DNA from: Allodiplogaster sudhausi
Taxonomy: Eukaryota > Nematoda > Chromadorea > Rhabditida > Diplogasteridae
NCBI GenBank assembly: GCA_945643635.1
Contig: CALZFC010000062.1
Coordinates: 1,090,501 to 1,154,500 of the forward strand
Length of the DNA: 64,000 bases
Direction: 5' to 3'
Position numbers and translations under genes: made by a program. The notes beneath the pieces are model-generated. The model ran no database searches, had not been told where the DNA came from, and saw only the letters and a list, made by a program, of their open reading frames with translations. This document shows positions 34,330 through 47,792 of the stretch, piece after piece; positions within the stretch are counted from its first letter, which is position 1, and every line of letters starts with the position of its first letter.

Positions 34330-35637
34330 GAGGACTACCCCCTGTTGTTACCGCAATCTAAGAAGGGATTCGGCAACTGATTTGTCTGCAATATATCAAT
34401 CAGTTCTAAGCTTTACACTAAAATGCTCTCATGCGTACATTCTTTCCTATTAGTTAGTTATACCGTTTTTTTTAAAATACTGTTTGAAGATGGTCATTTG
34501 AAGGGTAATTTCTTCCGACTAGCGATTCTTTGCCATCGAGTTATTTCACTCATTTCAGCTAAGACTATCATAAAGTTATTGTTTTATAGGGACGTGCTAT
34601 TTATGTTTATTTGAAGAAATAATTGTTTCTAGTACCTGCGTGGACTAATGCGGCCTTCTCTTTCCTAGAAAGAGAAAGAGTGGAAGTTAGAATTAATAGA
34701 GTCCATCCATTTTTAATTCCTCTTAATCCTCGTTAATATCGTACTTGTTGTGATAAAGAGAAGGTGACAGCATGACCAGGTCTTCGCTAGCTGGTGAGCA
34801 GGTAAGTAAATGCAGTAACCGAACCAGGGGTATTCTTGCGAGCTGCATGGCGATTACTATTCGTTACTTCCAGATGTTCAAAAACATGGTGTAAAATTCA
34901 TTTAAAGCCCAGTAGTGAAGCTGTTCTGCAGCGTTGTTTAGGGCACTTAACAATGTGTTCGTTTCGTTTATTCGTTGTAGAGATTCATATATTGAGGCAT
35001 TTCCTTTGGTGAACGAAAATCACTGTTGATATTCGATGAACTTCTTGACAGAGCCAGAGATTTAGTAAGTTTAATTTTTAAAAAAAACAGTTATGACAAG
35101 AAAAACAAATCATTCTGATCAAGTTGGCGTAGACGCCTTACAACTAGAGCACGAAGACATGAGGATCACACACACAAGAAAGGCCTGTACACGTCTTATG
35201 CAGTAGGAACGCAGAGATCTCGGAAACCCTGTTGGCATATTTTTACAGACATATTTGAGAAACAACTTGTCATACTGTTTTAATATGTACTGTAAAACAA
35301 TCGATTCTAACAATAAGTGAATTTTTCAATCGCGATGCAGTAGAATGAAGAAAATTGTATAAGAGGAAAAATACAGAGCAAATCTAGAAAGGCACATGAT
35401 TAGTTTGCGCTATCGCTCCATAGAGCTCCCGCGCTCTTTACTGTAGAATGGATGTCGCGCTCCATATAAGGATAAGCCTAAAGCGGGGACTAAAGAAGCA
35501 CCAAGTCAACCGAAAGCTATTTCAACTTTCCTGATCATGTCGCGTCTCTATAAACGTCCCTTGTGTCAGGCAAAAAGGCGCGAATTCAAGCGTTCGTTCT
35601 GGCTACTGTAAGGTGCTAACGTAGAAGGCAGCAGCAG
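34330..35637. other. Convergent intergenic region, no supported gene
   Basis: Mainly AT-rich DNA between the BTB gene and the end of the peptide receptor gene. Short frames at 34423-34614 and 35119-35313 lack motifs and splice context. Confidence 0.45.
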
Positions 35638-37491
35638 CTATTCGAAAAGATTATTTTTGACGGAGCAGACGGCGTTCGTAATGGAGTGGCGTCGGTTGTT
35701 GTTGGTGTTGGTGTTGAGTGCGCCGAAGCCGTTCGCGGCGGCGGCGGCGGGCTTGCTGCTACCCGACGCAAGCGAGTTCAGGAAGAGACGGCGGAATGTG
35801 ATACTCAAGACAAACTAGTACGCATATTTATTAGTAAATAAGATACTTTCCTCAGGGTTTTGCTGCTTCATGGATATCTCTCCCTTTCTATCTCGCCTTT
35901 TCTCGCTCTCCGTTCTCTCTCTCTCTCTCTCTCCCTCTCTCTCTCTCTTTCTTTTTCTCTTTTTCTCTATTTCGATCTCTCTCTCTCTCTCACTCTCTCT
36001 CTCCCTCACCGATATCTCGATGACATTGCGCAATAGAGCACGAAGCCAACGTTGCAGTTGACGAGGGAGAGAAGGTCGAGCAGCTCGCCCAGGTTGATGT
36101 AGACGAACTCGTGGACGTGCGTTGTATAGATTGCATTCAGGATGGCCAGAGCGCCTGTAGGAGAGAGAGAGAGTGAGAGAGAGAGAGAGAGAGAGAGAAG
36201 TAGGGGAGATAGGGAAAGAGAAGGCGAAAATGTTGAAGATTGAAAAATAGATTGAATGCCCAACGAAAAAGGTGCAATAATAGATGAAGAGAGGATAATT
36301 TTCACAAAATTGTTTACCTATCGATATCAAGAATAACTAGCCTAACCTTTTTTGTTTCTATGAGCAAAATCAAAGTATTTTTTTACCGGCCATTTATTTA
36401 CTTATTTGTCACAATTTAAAAAATTATTTTTATTAATTAGTATATTTATTAGTTGACATTTAAACATAAAATAATGATTTTCTCTGACCCTGCGGCAGTT
36501 CGGTGCAGAGAAAAACAGTGAGCATGATGATGAGCATCACGGTCGTCTTATCCACGCCTTTCGCCTTCCTCCTCCGATGATTCAGTTTCTTGGCGAGCTG
36601 CCAAGGGAAGTCCCTTCCATCCTGTCTTTCTCTACCGTAATCCTTACCGTATCAATGGTAGCTTCATCATCCGTGGACGCGAGGAGAAGCCGTCGCTTCT
36701 TGCTCATCTCGCACAGTTTACGCATCAGAGCGACCGTAAACCCGAAGAGAAGCGCGCATGGGATCACCTATTTAGGATTTATCTTTGCCCTCGTTTAATC
36801 TACATAGTCATTCATTTTATTGTTCTTACTTATTTTATTAGCTTTATTCTGCACGTTTAAGCGAATTCAAGTTTTTAAACTATTATTGGAAACATATGTA
36901 CATATTGAAACTCCATGAACGACTGAGTACTACTTCTACTGTTCCTTGTTTTGCATAGAACGATGTTAGATATGCCGTGCCTTGAAGCAGATGCCAGTGA
37001 GCCAGAGATTGCCTTTCAGTAGAGCGCAACCATCACGCAACGCGCGGTCGTCCATCGTGATCGTGTAGAGGAGACTGTGGGGCTTGGCCTGAAGAGAGAG
37101 GGAGAGAGAGAGAGAGAGAGGCAGAGAGAGAGAGAGGGAGCGAGAGAGAGAGAGAGAGAGAGAGGCAGAGAGAGAGGGAGCGAGAGAGAAGAAAGAAAAG
37201 TGAAAAAGAAAGTGGCAGTGAGAGAGAGAGAGAATCATGATCAAGAATTGTGCATCCTCTCTTTCTCACCTTCCGTACTCCCTATCCACAAAAGTACCTA
37301 CTCTATTCGCTCGATGATATCGCGCGAGGACTTCGTCCATCGGTACGATCTTATGCACCATGAAGGTAGGAATCGAGAGCACCGCGACGGCAGTGAAGGT
37401 CGCCATGAACACACGGCTGAAGGAAAGGGCTTCGAATTCGAGAGGAATCTCTCACTCTCTCTCTCTCTCCTCTCTCTCTCTCGTCTCTCTT

Positions 37492-37540
<49 letters not shown>

Positions 37541-37711
37541 GAACGCACCCAACCGATCTGGTCTTGACCCATCTCGAGTCCAGTCGATCGAGTGCATTCC
37601 ACCGCACGAATGCCATGACGACACAGAGATAGATGGAAACAGTGTGAAGGGCGATCGAGACTATCACGTGGCACATCAGGAAGAGCAGCCAGCTGTAGCT
37701 GTAGCTGCAAG

Positions 37712-37745
<34 letters not shown>

Positions 37746-38338
37746 GTGAGAGAGAGTGAGAGAGAAAGGTAGAGAGAGAGAAAGGAAGAGAGAGAGAGAA
37801 AGGAAGAGAGAGTGAGAGTATAAATATAATCATGTATTAATGGTGATTTCAGCCTTTATACAGTTTTATATTTAGAATCAATTTAAATTTTTTTCGTGGT
37901 AATAACTTTATGGCACATGTTTTCTTCAAGGAAACCAGTACTGTGTCTGCACTTGAAGCTATAGGCCTATACATAGGCCTATCTCTTGGTCTCTCCCTTC
38001 TCTCGTCACCCTGTGTTTTCCCGGGAGCATGAAAGCAAGCTGGGATTGCTACTTTGTTTTGTGGCAAGCGAAGATGGGGGGAGGGGGGGGGTTGGTGCAT
38101 CTGAAATATTCATTATTTCCTCGTTCTGACCATCGGCCGGATTCATTTGCAACCGCTTGACAGGACATGAAGTGCCCCCGGGATCCAGAAAGCATTATGA
38201 ACTTCCTGATCTGCGACCTTCTCAGCGCTGCCCCCTGAGTACTCTCTATCTCTCCCTCTCTCTCTCCCTCTGTATCTCTACCTCTCTCTCTCTCCCTCTC
38301 CCGCTCTTTCTCTTTCTCTTACTCTTTCTCTTTCTCTC

Positions 38339-38374
<36 letters not shown>

Positions 38375-40440
38375 GACTACTGTTATTCTGGGCAAACTTA
38401 TGCATATGCAATTGACCTTCTCAAGATTAAGTGCTACCACAATCATACACAAGCACTAGAAAGCAAAATTACAATTAAAATAGCGCATAATTGCATTTTG
38501 GAAAAGTATATCGTCAGATGTCATTTTATTCAACGTCACGACAAGCAAGTAATATAAGTAAATTGCTCCCCACACATTTCATCTTTTGAAATCGCAGAGA
38601 GGGAGAGAGAGCGGTAGAGAAAGAGAGAAGAAGAGAGAGAGAGAGAGAGAGAGAAGGGAATGAGAGGATAAATGAGAAATATAGAGATCGATTGCGCAGA
38701 CAGCGAGCAGCAGAATGAAAAGGAGAAGTACATACATAGAATGAGTGCGTGAAAACGAGGGACTGTCAAACGAGTCTCGCGAGACATGAACGGATGAAGG
38801 CTTGACTACTTCTCCATGGCACAAATTCCCTCAGGAGAGAGAGAGAGAGAAAGAGAGAGAGAGAAGAGAGAGAAAGAGAGAGAGAGAAGAGAGAGGGAAA
38901 CAAAAGGGTGTTAGTAATTTGACGTCGAACGCCGTTCTATTTATTGGCGGAACGATTCAGAGAACGAACACCCATTAAAAGAAAGACAAAAACAACAACA
39001 ACAACAATTTGTTTAAATCCCAGACTCTCCTCTGCTTTACTGATTTTGAAAAGTAATTGCATCTTTTTTTCTTATATTTCACTATTATTTGTTTGCTTCT
39101 GATGGCGGATCTTCGCGGGAGTTCTCGCAGCCTTTCTACCACTTGAGAAAAAAATACCCCTCTGATTCAAGACTATTCTAACTACTGTAGAAGTTATAAA
39201 TTGTACCGTACCCGTAGATTTCGTCGTCGTCTTCGAAAATCTTGAACCGGAAGATGTAGATAAGGTAGGAGAGCATCGTGATGACGTCACAGATGGCGAC
39301 GCAGCTGAAAGAGCGAGAGAGCGAGAGAGAGAGTGAGTATGGGAGAGAGTTAGAGGAAGATAGAGAGCAGGAGAGAGAGTGCGAGGGCGTGAGTTAGTGA
39401 TAGAGAGAAAGAGATGCACGTTGTGAAGCTAATATCTACTTTCATCTTTTCAGCAACTGAAAACTAATTATTTGTTGAGCAGTTCTCATGCACTTGGAGC
39501 CTTCTCTTCCTTTTTTTCCTCAAGTTCTGGCAAAATACCACCTTTCCTTTTTTCGGCTCTTGTCTAGCGGATGTTTTGTTTTTTCGCGCTCTCTCGTTTA
39601 CATATTGTCATCAATGTTTATCTTATTATTTTTCTTTAAAAAAACCAGCAAATGTAGAATGCAGGAAGCTTAAAATTCTGGGAATTCTTTTTTTTCCACT
39701 TGTGAAGCAGATTGTTTACCTTCTCACAAATGGTGAAAGCTATGTACAGTCCCGCCCAACATTTCAGGTACATACAATAATTAGATTAATTAGATTAATT
39801 TAAATAATTTCAATTGGAATTTGAGCGATATTAGGCACTTTTACGCAGTTTCTTGTGTTTGTTAGGGTGGTTTTTGACATGTTGAACAAGTGCATACAGT
39901 TATATTTTTAAAAGAATCTGAAATGACCGTTTAAAAACGAATTCGGCCGGTTTTAGGAAGATCATGGCCGTCTTTTGGGCGGTGTCGATCTTTTGTTATC
40001 GTAGGCACCTAAAACACGGCCATGGCCCTTCTAAAACCGGCCGAATTCGTTATTAAACGGCCATATGAGATTCTTTTTAAAATCTGACAGTATGTACTTG
40101 TTCAGCATGTCAAAAACCACCCTGACAAACACAAGTAACTGCGTAAAAGTGCCTAATATCGCTCTAATTCCAATTGAAATTATTTAAATTAATCTAATTA
40201 ATCTAATTAATTTATGTACCTGAAATGTTGGGCGGAACTGTAGAGTACACTCCATGTATCGTTGGCTTTCGTACCTCTTAAAGCCTAATCTACGATCCTC
40301 GCTACCGTACCTGAGGATATTGTTGATGGCGAAGGCACGCATCGGCCGCCGTGTCAGGACGATGATGTGCAGCGAGTTGAGCAGCACGCCGAGAGAGCAC
40401 ACGGCTGCGCAGATGTAGCGGTGGACCAGGGTGTAGTTGC

Positions 40441-40474
<34 letters not shown>

Positions 40475-40537
40475 GAGAGAGAGAGAGAAAGAGAGAGAGA
40501 GAAGAGAGAAAGACAGCGAGGGACTTAAGAGAGAAAG

Positions 40538-40569
<32 letters not shown>

Positions 40570-40670
40570 AGAGAGAAAGACTGAGAGGGAGTTAAGAGAC
40601 AGAGAGAGAGGTAAGAGAGAAAGAGAGAGGGAGAGAGAAAGAGAGGGAGGTAAGAGAGAAAGAGAGAGAA

Positions 40671-40713
<43 letters not shown>

Positions 40714-41214
40714 GAGAGAGAGCCATGTATAAAGAACCCGAAATATTATCTATCAAAATTCGCATGTTTAACTCGTTGCATCTTTATTCATCTTGGACAA
40801 ACATGGAAATCATTTTCTATGAAAGATGATTACATACTATCTATCACAAGGTGGAGATGACATCGCTTTCGAGAAACAAACCTCTTTTGACTCTGTCTCC
40901 CTCTCTCGGTCTCCCTCCTCTCTCTCTATTTTCCTTCTCTCTCTCTCTCTCTCTCTCTCTCCTTCTCTTTCAAAAAGAGAGAGCTCTCTCTCGCTGTCTC
41001 TATCTTTCTGCTCGTCCATTTTTCCTTTGAATCACTTGTAAACAGCCGCATTGAAATGGCTCGTTGAAAGATCTCTGTCAACTAATGAGAAAGAGAAGGA
41101 TAATTTTCAACTTAAAAAATAGCCTTGACAGTGAGATGAATGCTGACTGAATTAGCTTCAATTTTTTTAAAGCATGACGTAAAATATAATGATAAAAGTG
41201 AAAGACTGAGAGTG

Positions 41215-41296
<82 letters not shown>

Positions 41297-41642
41297 GTTC
41301 AAGCAAGCAAATTGCACAATTGTATAGATTATTTGCAGAAGAATATGTGACTGCAGATTATTGCAATAATAATACTTGTGTATATGTCAAAAGAGCACAG
41401 AACACAACTGTAATCTATTTAAATGCTCCAGCATTTTGTTTAGCCTTCTCTTTCAAAAGCGCAAGTGGCATTGAGGCAAAAGAGAACTAATTCAAAATTA
41501 AATGTTGAGAAAATGAAAGAAATGCCAAACTTGTTGAATGTCCAGAGTGCCTCGAGGATCGCGACCGTTCTGTTGTTGCTCAGATCGAAGAGGGACGGGT
41601 CGCCCGCGCACATCGCCATTCCTTCGACCAGCTTCAGGCAAT
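35638..41642 (-). CDS. DMSR-like (myosuppressin receptor-type) peptide GPCR, first exon not found
   Basis: A rhodopsin-class receptor in at least ten exons. The extracellular exon 41531-41642 contains DPSLFDLSNNRTVAILEAL, with an N-glycosylation site. Helix 1 is in 40311-40439 (LVHRYICAAVCSLGVLLN, then LTRRPMRAFAINNIL). Helix 2 is near 39215-39303 (CDVITMLSYLIYIFRF). The helix 3 exon near 37555-37705 contains HTVSIYLCVVMAFVRW, and helix 4 lies near 37312-37430. Helix 5 spans 36981-37088 and the next exon (WLTGICFK then VIPCALLFGF). Helix 6 follows (TTVMLIIMLTVFLCTELPQG), and helix 7 is in about 36012-36147 (VNCNVGFVLYCAMSSRYR). The Ala- and Asn-rich tail stops at 35638. These features resemble the DMSR receptors for FMRFamide-like peptides. 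An exon upstream of 41642 must supply the start codon. Confidence 0.82.
37500..37537. repeat. (CT)n microsatellite in a receptor intron
   Basis: A nearly perfect run; on the sense strand of the gene it reads (GA)n. Confidence 0.85.
39747..40240. mobile_element. Foldback MITE with about 240-bp inverted arms, Tc1/mariner-like
   Basis: A 494-bp element in the intron between helix 1 and helix 2 of the peptide receptor. It is flanked by TA at 39745-39746 and 40241-40242. Its ends read CAGTCCCGCCCAACATTTCA and, in reverse, CAGTTCCGCCCAACATTTCA. The two halves mirror each other almost throughout, including the central block GAATTCGGCCGGTTTTAG and its inverse. It has no coding capacity. TA flanks and CAGT ends suggest mobilisation by a Tc1/mariner-type transposase encoded elsewhere. 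Confidence 0.9.
40441..40724. repeat. Long (GA)n-rich tract just upstream of the helix 1 exon
   Basis: About 280 bases of GA-rich repeat; on the sense strand it is pyrimidine-rich and ends at the acceptor (CTCTCTCCAG) of the helix 1 exon. Confidence 0.85.
41218..41293. repeat. (GA)n microsatellite
   Basis: A nearly uninterrupted 75-base GA run in the intron between the extracellular exon and the helix 1 exon of the receptor gene. Confidence 0.9.
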
Positions 41643-41689
41643 CTAAATACGATCAATAATTCTAGCATGAGATTAATGACGAATATTAA

Positions 41690-41742
41690 ATCAATAACGC
41701 AAGTAATGACAGTGCCAGACTGTCATTACTTGCGTTATTGAT
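41690..41742. repeat. Perfect 23-bp inverted repeat with 7-base loop
   Basis: The arms at 41690-41712 and 41720-41742 are exact reverse complements (ATCAATAACGCAAGTAATGA and three more bases), with the loop TGCCAGA. It lies less than 50 bases upstream of the extracellular exon of the peptide receptor. No mismatch is seen, so the structure is young or selected. Confidence 0.85.
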
Positions 41743-42499
41743 AGGAAGAGTTGTCGAAGCCGTCAGCAACAATTCGCTAGCCACAGGAGGGAGACCGAGA
41801 GAGCAAATCGCTGAAAAGGGGCGGGCCATTCATGTTGAGGAGCATAAAAAAGAACAAGAGGAGGAATAGGAGCTCAGGTTGAGAAGGAGCGAGAGAGAGG
41901 GAGAGTGAGAGAAAAAGAGAGAGAGAGAAAGAATTCCATGATAAATACTCGTAAATGTACTTGCTCCGTAACGGCTCAATAATTAATTTCCACTTCCGAC
42001 TAGCTTGTTTTCGTGGCGAGTCCTATGAGTACACGCCTGTGTTCGATCCATAATCGTCCTTCATCACACATCCTTTATCTATCAGTACAAGTAGAGGAAG
42101 TGAGATGAAGAGGAGAGAAATGAGCCCTCTCGTTGGCAATATACGAAGACGGTATCAATAGTTATTCATATTTTGTTTACGCATTTCAATAAATTAGAAT
42201 TTTTCCCAAGTAGAACCGGCCAGAAGAAAGGTCGCTAATTGATTAAGTCTGACAGGGGCACAATGAAAAGGGAGAGAGAGAGGGCAGGGGGAGAGAGAAA
42301 GGGAGAGAAGGAGGGTGAGAGGGAGAGAGTGAAATATCAGAGGAAACTTTTCTTTCTTTCTTCTGATTCACGACTCCGTTTTACTACAACTTCGAAGGAT
42401 TCAAGGACTTGGCAGAACATTAGCAGTCTTTTATCCGTATATTTCTCAGAAACCAATCATGAAATGGTGTGAGATAAATGAGCAACAAATTTTGAAGAT

Positions 42500-42539
<40 letters not shown>

Positions 42540-45500
42540 TTCTCTCTCTCTCTCTCACGATCTCTCTCTCTCTCTCTCGATTTCTCTCTCTCACGATCTC
42601 TCTCTCTCTCTCTCGCTCTCTCTCTTGCTCTCTCTCTCTCGCTTCCTCATCATCAATGAGATGTATTTTATTTTACATATTTCATCACAAGTTCATTCAA
42701 TGCTTGCATGGAAATAATCCCATATTTTTGGAACCAGGTGCATTTCATACCAGCAAACACTGCTGTAGCATGTTAAATATTTCATTTGTGGTTTGTAGTC
42801 ACAACCGAAATCAGAAGCAAAATTCAGAGTGTGAGAGAGAGAACGAATGAGTGAGAGAGACAGAGCGAGAGAGAAATAGTTATGAAAAGAGTACACTACA
42901 TACATGAGAGAAAAAGAAGTTTTTAGCCGTGTAACCAAAATATGTCAGAGAAATTTGTGCATGCGCGATGCTATAAGAAGGATAAAGTCAGAGAGAGAAG
43001 AGATAAGCAGAGAAAAAAGAGATATGGTAGTAGTGAGCAAGAGAGAAGCAGAGATCGAGAGGAGATCGTGGATTGGGCAACGATCCGCGAGAACATCCCT
43101 TCTATTCGGGCATGCTCTGGTCTATTTTGAGAGTACGAGGAGAGCAGAGCGCTGGCGAAGAGGAAAGAGCTGCAAGGGGGGGGGTCATATTATACAGCAG
43201 TCCACTGGGAGAGTAGGAGATTGGACAACCAAAAAGGATAAGCAATCTCTCAGGGACTAGATTGAGTGCAGAAGTCAGTGAAGAAGCCATGAAAAGTGAC
43301 ATACAAATTCATACATATAAAAAGATTTAATAATAAAATCCTTACATATGAACAGATAAGGAGAGACATACGAATAGCCAAGATGTGGAAATTGAAACTG
43401 CACAAGGGCATGAACCCACAATTAGAGTAGACAGCAAGTGTCGCAAGATTTCTGGACTGAGTATAAGGGTTCGATTTAAGATAAATTCTGTGTGTGAAGA
43501 CTGAAGGAAACATATGCATCTTGACTCGTAACCACATCCCTCCGTTGTAAACAAATGCCATTTTGAGCAAGCAGAAGTGAAGAAAAATGAGCTAAAAAGA
43601 AACGCGGGAACGGCGTGCATCTGTTTATTTATTGATAGCTGTGCATATCGCCTCGGGGCGTTGGCCAATTATCGAGTGATTAAAGGAAAAGCCAACCCTG
43701 CATTGACTTTCCGCCCGTTCTCTTTGTACATGCATACATAGGCACAATGTATTTCTCTCTGCTCCCCTCATCTATCTCTATGAGTCTCACTCACTTTCTC
43801 TCAATCCCTCTTTCTCTCACTCTCCCATGTTCTCTCCTTAGATAATAGCCTGAATAGATGGAACGGCCAGGCCTTTTTTATATGAGACGCCTGCGGGGCG
43901 ATGACGTTGAGTGAAGAGAGGGAGAAGACGAAAAAGCAAGATGAAGATGTATGGGAGAGAGAGCAGAACCTGGACAGCCATGACTAGGATGGTCTCGGGT
44001 TGCAGGAAGCAAAACAAGGGGAAATCTCATAAAACAGGGAGCAAAGGCAAAGAGAGAGAGAGAGGGAGAGAGATGGATAGAGGGAGAGAGAGAAAGAGAA
44101 AAGTAGTATTGAAAAGAGGCACTTGGGTGATTTAGGAAAGAATATTGAATGAAGGTGACAGAAAGAGAAAAGCCACTAAGAACTGTTAGAGAAAGAGAGA
44201 GGGAGATAGAGAGGGGGGAAGATGCGAGAAGGCCAAGCTTCTTAGCCGGCCAATGTCTCTGAGTTCAATCTAAGCAGGATGTCCCCTTGAAGGGGAACTT
44301 CTTGCAGTCTCACTAACCTGAGATCGTTCTGTTCTGCGCTGTCTTCATTGTAGGAGATGAACGAAATATATATACATATGTATGAATGTATGTACATACA
44401 TGTGATTCAACCGCACTCATATCTATTAACCAAATTTCTCACCATCTCATTCCCCAGTCTCTCGCTCTCGCCGCCTCTCTCTCTCTCTGTATGATATACT
44501 TACATATGTATGCATGTTTCACTTCCTTGCCCAGTCGGGTGGTGGGATTCTTCAGACTCACTCAGTCAGGTTCTGCTCTCTAGATTCGTCTACCAATGAT
44601 TTACTGTCAACAACAGAGTGGCATTGTTAATATGTAATGGAATGCATCTCTTCTTGTTCGTGCACTATCAAAATGTCTTTGTGTAAAGATTGAAAGATTA
44701 TAATCACTAGATTCCAGAATAATTAAAAAATAAATATTTCTCTGTTTTCTTCAAGCCAACGACTGTAAGCGAAGAAAGCTTCTGCCATCATGACATTACA
44801 GCCCTTCCTTCTTGTAACTCGAGACACTACGAATAACCGCTTTCCTAATAACAAGAAAAGAAATGTGTATGAATGTACTTACATACAAATGTATGTACAT
44901 ATGTACCTATTGACTGATGTCTAGCCAGAACGAAATTAGTGTAATGCGGAAGGGAGCGGCATCTTGTCAAGATCCTGTCTATACATCTATGTAGTTCTCT
45001 CTTATTCTCTCTATCTCGCACTCTCTAATATCGCTCACTCTCTCTCTCACTCTCTCTCACTCTCTCTCTCTCTCTCCCTCTCTACTTTTCTCCCTTCTCG
45101 CATAACAAAGCATCACAAGAGCGTAAGTTTATTATCTTCGTTTTTGTTTGTTAAGATAATTTCCTTACACTCTTCCGTCTCGGAGAAATTTTATGGGTTT
45201 ATGATATGGCTTCGACAGAGAAAGCAAAATGATAGAGAAATGGACATCTAGAGAAGCAGGGCATGAGAAGTGCCGATCCCATTGCTCCATGGTTTTAAAA
45301 CTTCCGCGAAACAGAGATGAGAAGAGAAAGATAGGGAGAGAGAGAGATAGAGAGAGACAGAGAGAGAGACCGATGAGGAAAGAGAGAGGCAGAAGAAAAT
45401 ATAAAAAAGAGCATCTTAAACGAGTTCGAGGTATGTAGGAGTGAACGGGGAGAGACGATGGAGGTTCTCCAAAAAAATTAGCAATGGATATCGAGAAAAA

Positions 45501-45801
45501 TGTTGATGAAAGAAAGAGAAATCGCGGGAGGAAAATTAAATTCAGGAAATGTGCCTGAGGGAAAGGATTGGCATTCTCATCACGAAATAAAATATAATGC
45601 CTGAAGAGGGGCGTCGTCAGAGGGCTCAAGATATATTTGAGAAATTTTTTTTACTTACCAGGAAGCAAAACAGTAATAATTCAAACGACGACCACTTCTT
45701 GTTTGGCGTCTGAGAGAAGGAAATCAGGAAAAAAACCGGAGACCACCATGATGATGTTGACAAGGAAGGCCGAGCAGCAAAAGAAGAAGCGTCTCTCTCT
45801 C

Positions 45802-45868
<67 letters not shown>

Positions 45869-47743
45869 ATAGATAGCCTGAGAGAGCAGTGGTTACGGAT
45901 AAGCGAGAAAAAGATATGCAACATCCAGGTCATGAATGCGCTAGGCCTCTAAAAAACTGCTCGTCGCGTAAAAGCTGAGACGTTTAGCTGGAGCTTTTGA
46001 TGGATTGGGCGCCATTCTTATCTGAGCGATATCCTTCGTAACACGTGAGGGACCGCATCCCAAGGGTGAAAAGGGGGGAGGGCTTCGAAAGAGGTCGAAG
46101 AGGCTGAGAGAGAACCACGCACGCATGTGGGGGCTGCACGGTCGCCGTTCTTGTCCTCTCCGTGGCTTAGGGGGGGGGGGGGGAGGGCGACGGCAGGGGG
46201 CAAGAGCCAAGAGCATCATCACTGTGTTGTATCTCCCCTGAGGTATGGAAAGCAGACAATCTCTGGAGATCATATGCGATCAGGCAAGATAAAGATGAGG
46301 AAGAAGATGAGTAAGAAGATGAGGAGCTCAGCTTGAAAGAGAGAGGAACGAATACAGCGGACACTGGAAGATACAGAGGAATGAGAAAGAGAGCGTGAGA
46401 GAGACAGAGGGAATGAGGGTGTAAGGACGGCGTAGAGATAGAGGAGGGAGAATGAGAGAGAGAGGAGAGAGGGGGATGAATTAGACAGCAAAGGATGTGG
46501 CTATGAGACTAGACGGAAGAGTGTGATTAGATTACTCAAAAGATGCGCACAAGCAGGGTCCATTGGGAGTTCAGGATACAATAGACAGACATGAATAGAT
46601 GGAGAGATTGGTAGAAGTGGAGAGAGAGAGAGAGAGAAAGATAAAGGACGAAAAAGGAAAAGAAGTAAGATAAAGTGGAAAGGTAGAAATCAAATATCGA
46701 AAACAATGAAAAGGAACACCGAGTACAAACATTTATGAGTTCGAATGGCAATTTAAGTGTTGGTAAAGGAGGTAAAAGTTCCCAAAAAAACGATTGTATT
46801 AGAAAAATCGGCAGAGGACGACGACAGAGATGGGGAAGAAAGTGGAAGGAAACGAGGTAGGGAAGAAGAGAGACGAGGCAGCGAGAGTGAATAGCAAGGA
46901 ATTAAGCGGAGAGGGAGATATCTACAAGGAGGGAGAATCAGAGAGAGGGAAAGAAAGGAAATGGAGAGAGAGAGAAAGAGAGAGAGAGAGAAAGTAAAAA
47001 GTGACACAGAGTGAGAGAAACAGAGTGAGGGAGAGAGAGAGAGAGAGCTACAGACTGTACTGTTTACACTCTTGTGGCAGATTTCATTCTTTCATAATTG
47101 AAGTGACCTCCCTGATGCGATCCCCAGCGAGCTAGCAGAAGGTCATCCCAAACGATTCGCAGAAACATGATGTTTTTTTATTAAGTTTACCTTATTGCTA
47201 ATAAGAAATTATCTAAGCGAAGTTTGATAAATTACAGATTCCATTAAAGAGCGAGAAAAATTCTACGAAATACATACATAAATATGTGCATAAAATTCGT
47301 ATATGTAGATATGGGGAATGGGTGGAAGTCAGGACGGGCTTTTTGGGTTATGTTAAAAGAAGCTCTTGCACTCTGACTTCGTCTCTCTAAGTGTAGTCCG
47401 TCTCTCTTCAATATCTATAGTTTTCACCCGTTCTCTTCCCACTCGTTCTCTGACTATCCAGTATCTCTCTGTTTCTCACACTCTCTCTGTCCCACTCTTT
47501 CTCACTGTCCCTCTAATATCTCTCGCTTTCTCACCCTCTGTCGTTCACACTCTCTCTCACTCCACTCTCTTTTTCTTTCTCTCTGGTTTCCATGCACATA
47601 ATTTTCCTTTGATCGAAACATGGGAAGTGGTCGAGGGGATAGATGCCTGCATAGACACAGTACTGAATAAGTCATCTGGAGCGAGGGAGACGTTCGCTAT
47701 CTACTTTTTTATCTGCTCAACTTTGCGCTCTCACTTCCTCCTC

Positions 47744-47792
<49 letters not shown>

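Noticed and set aside
42000..42060. Possible second tRNA-like segment (TGTTCGATCC)
   Set aside because: Only a B-box-like word is present; no A box at the right distance and no cloverleaf pairing.
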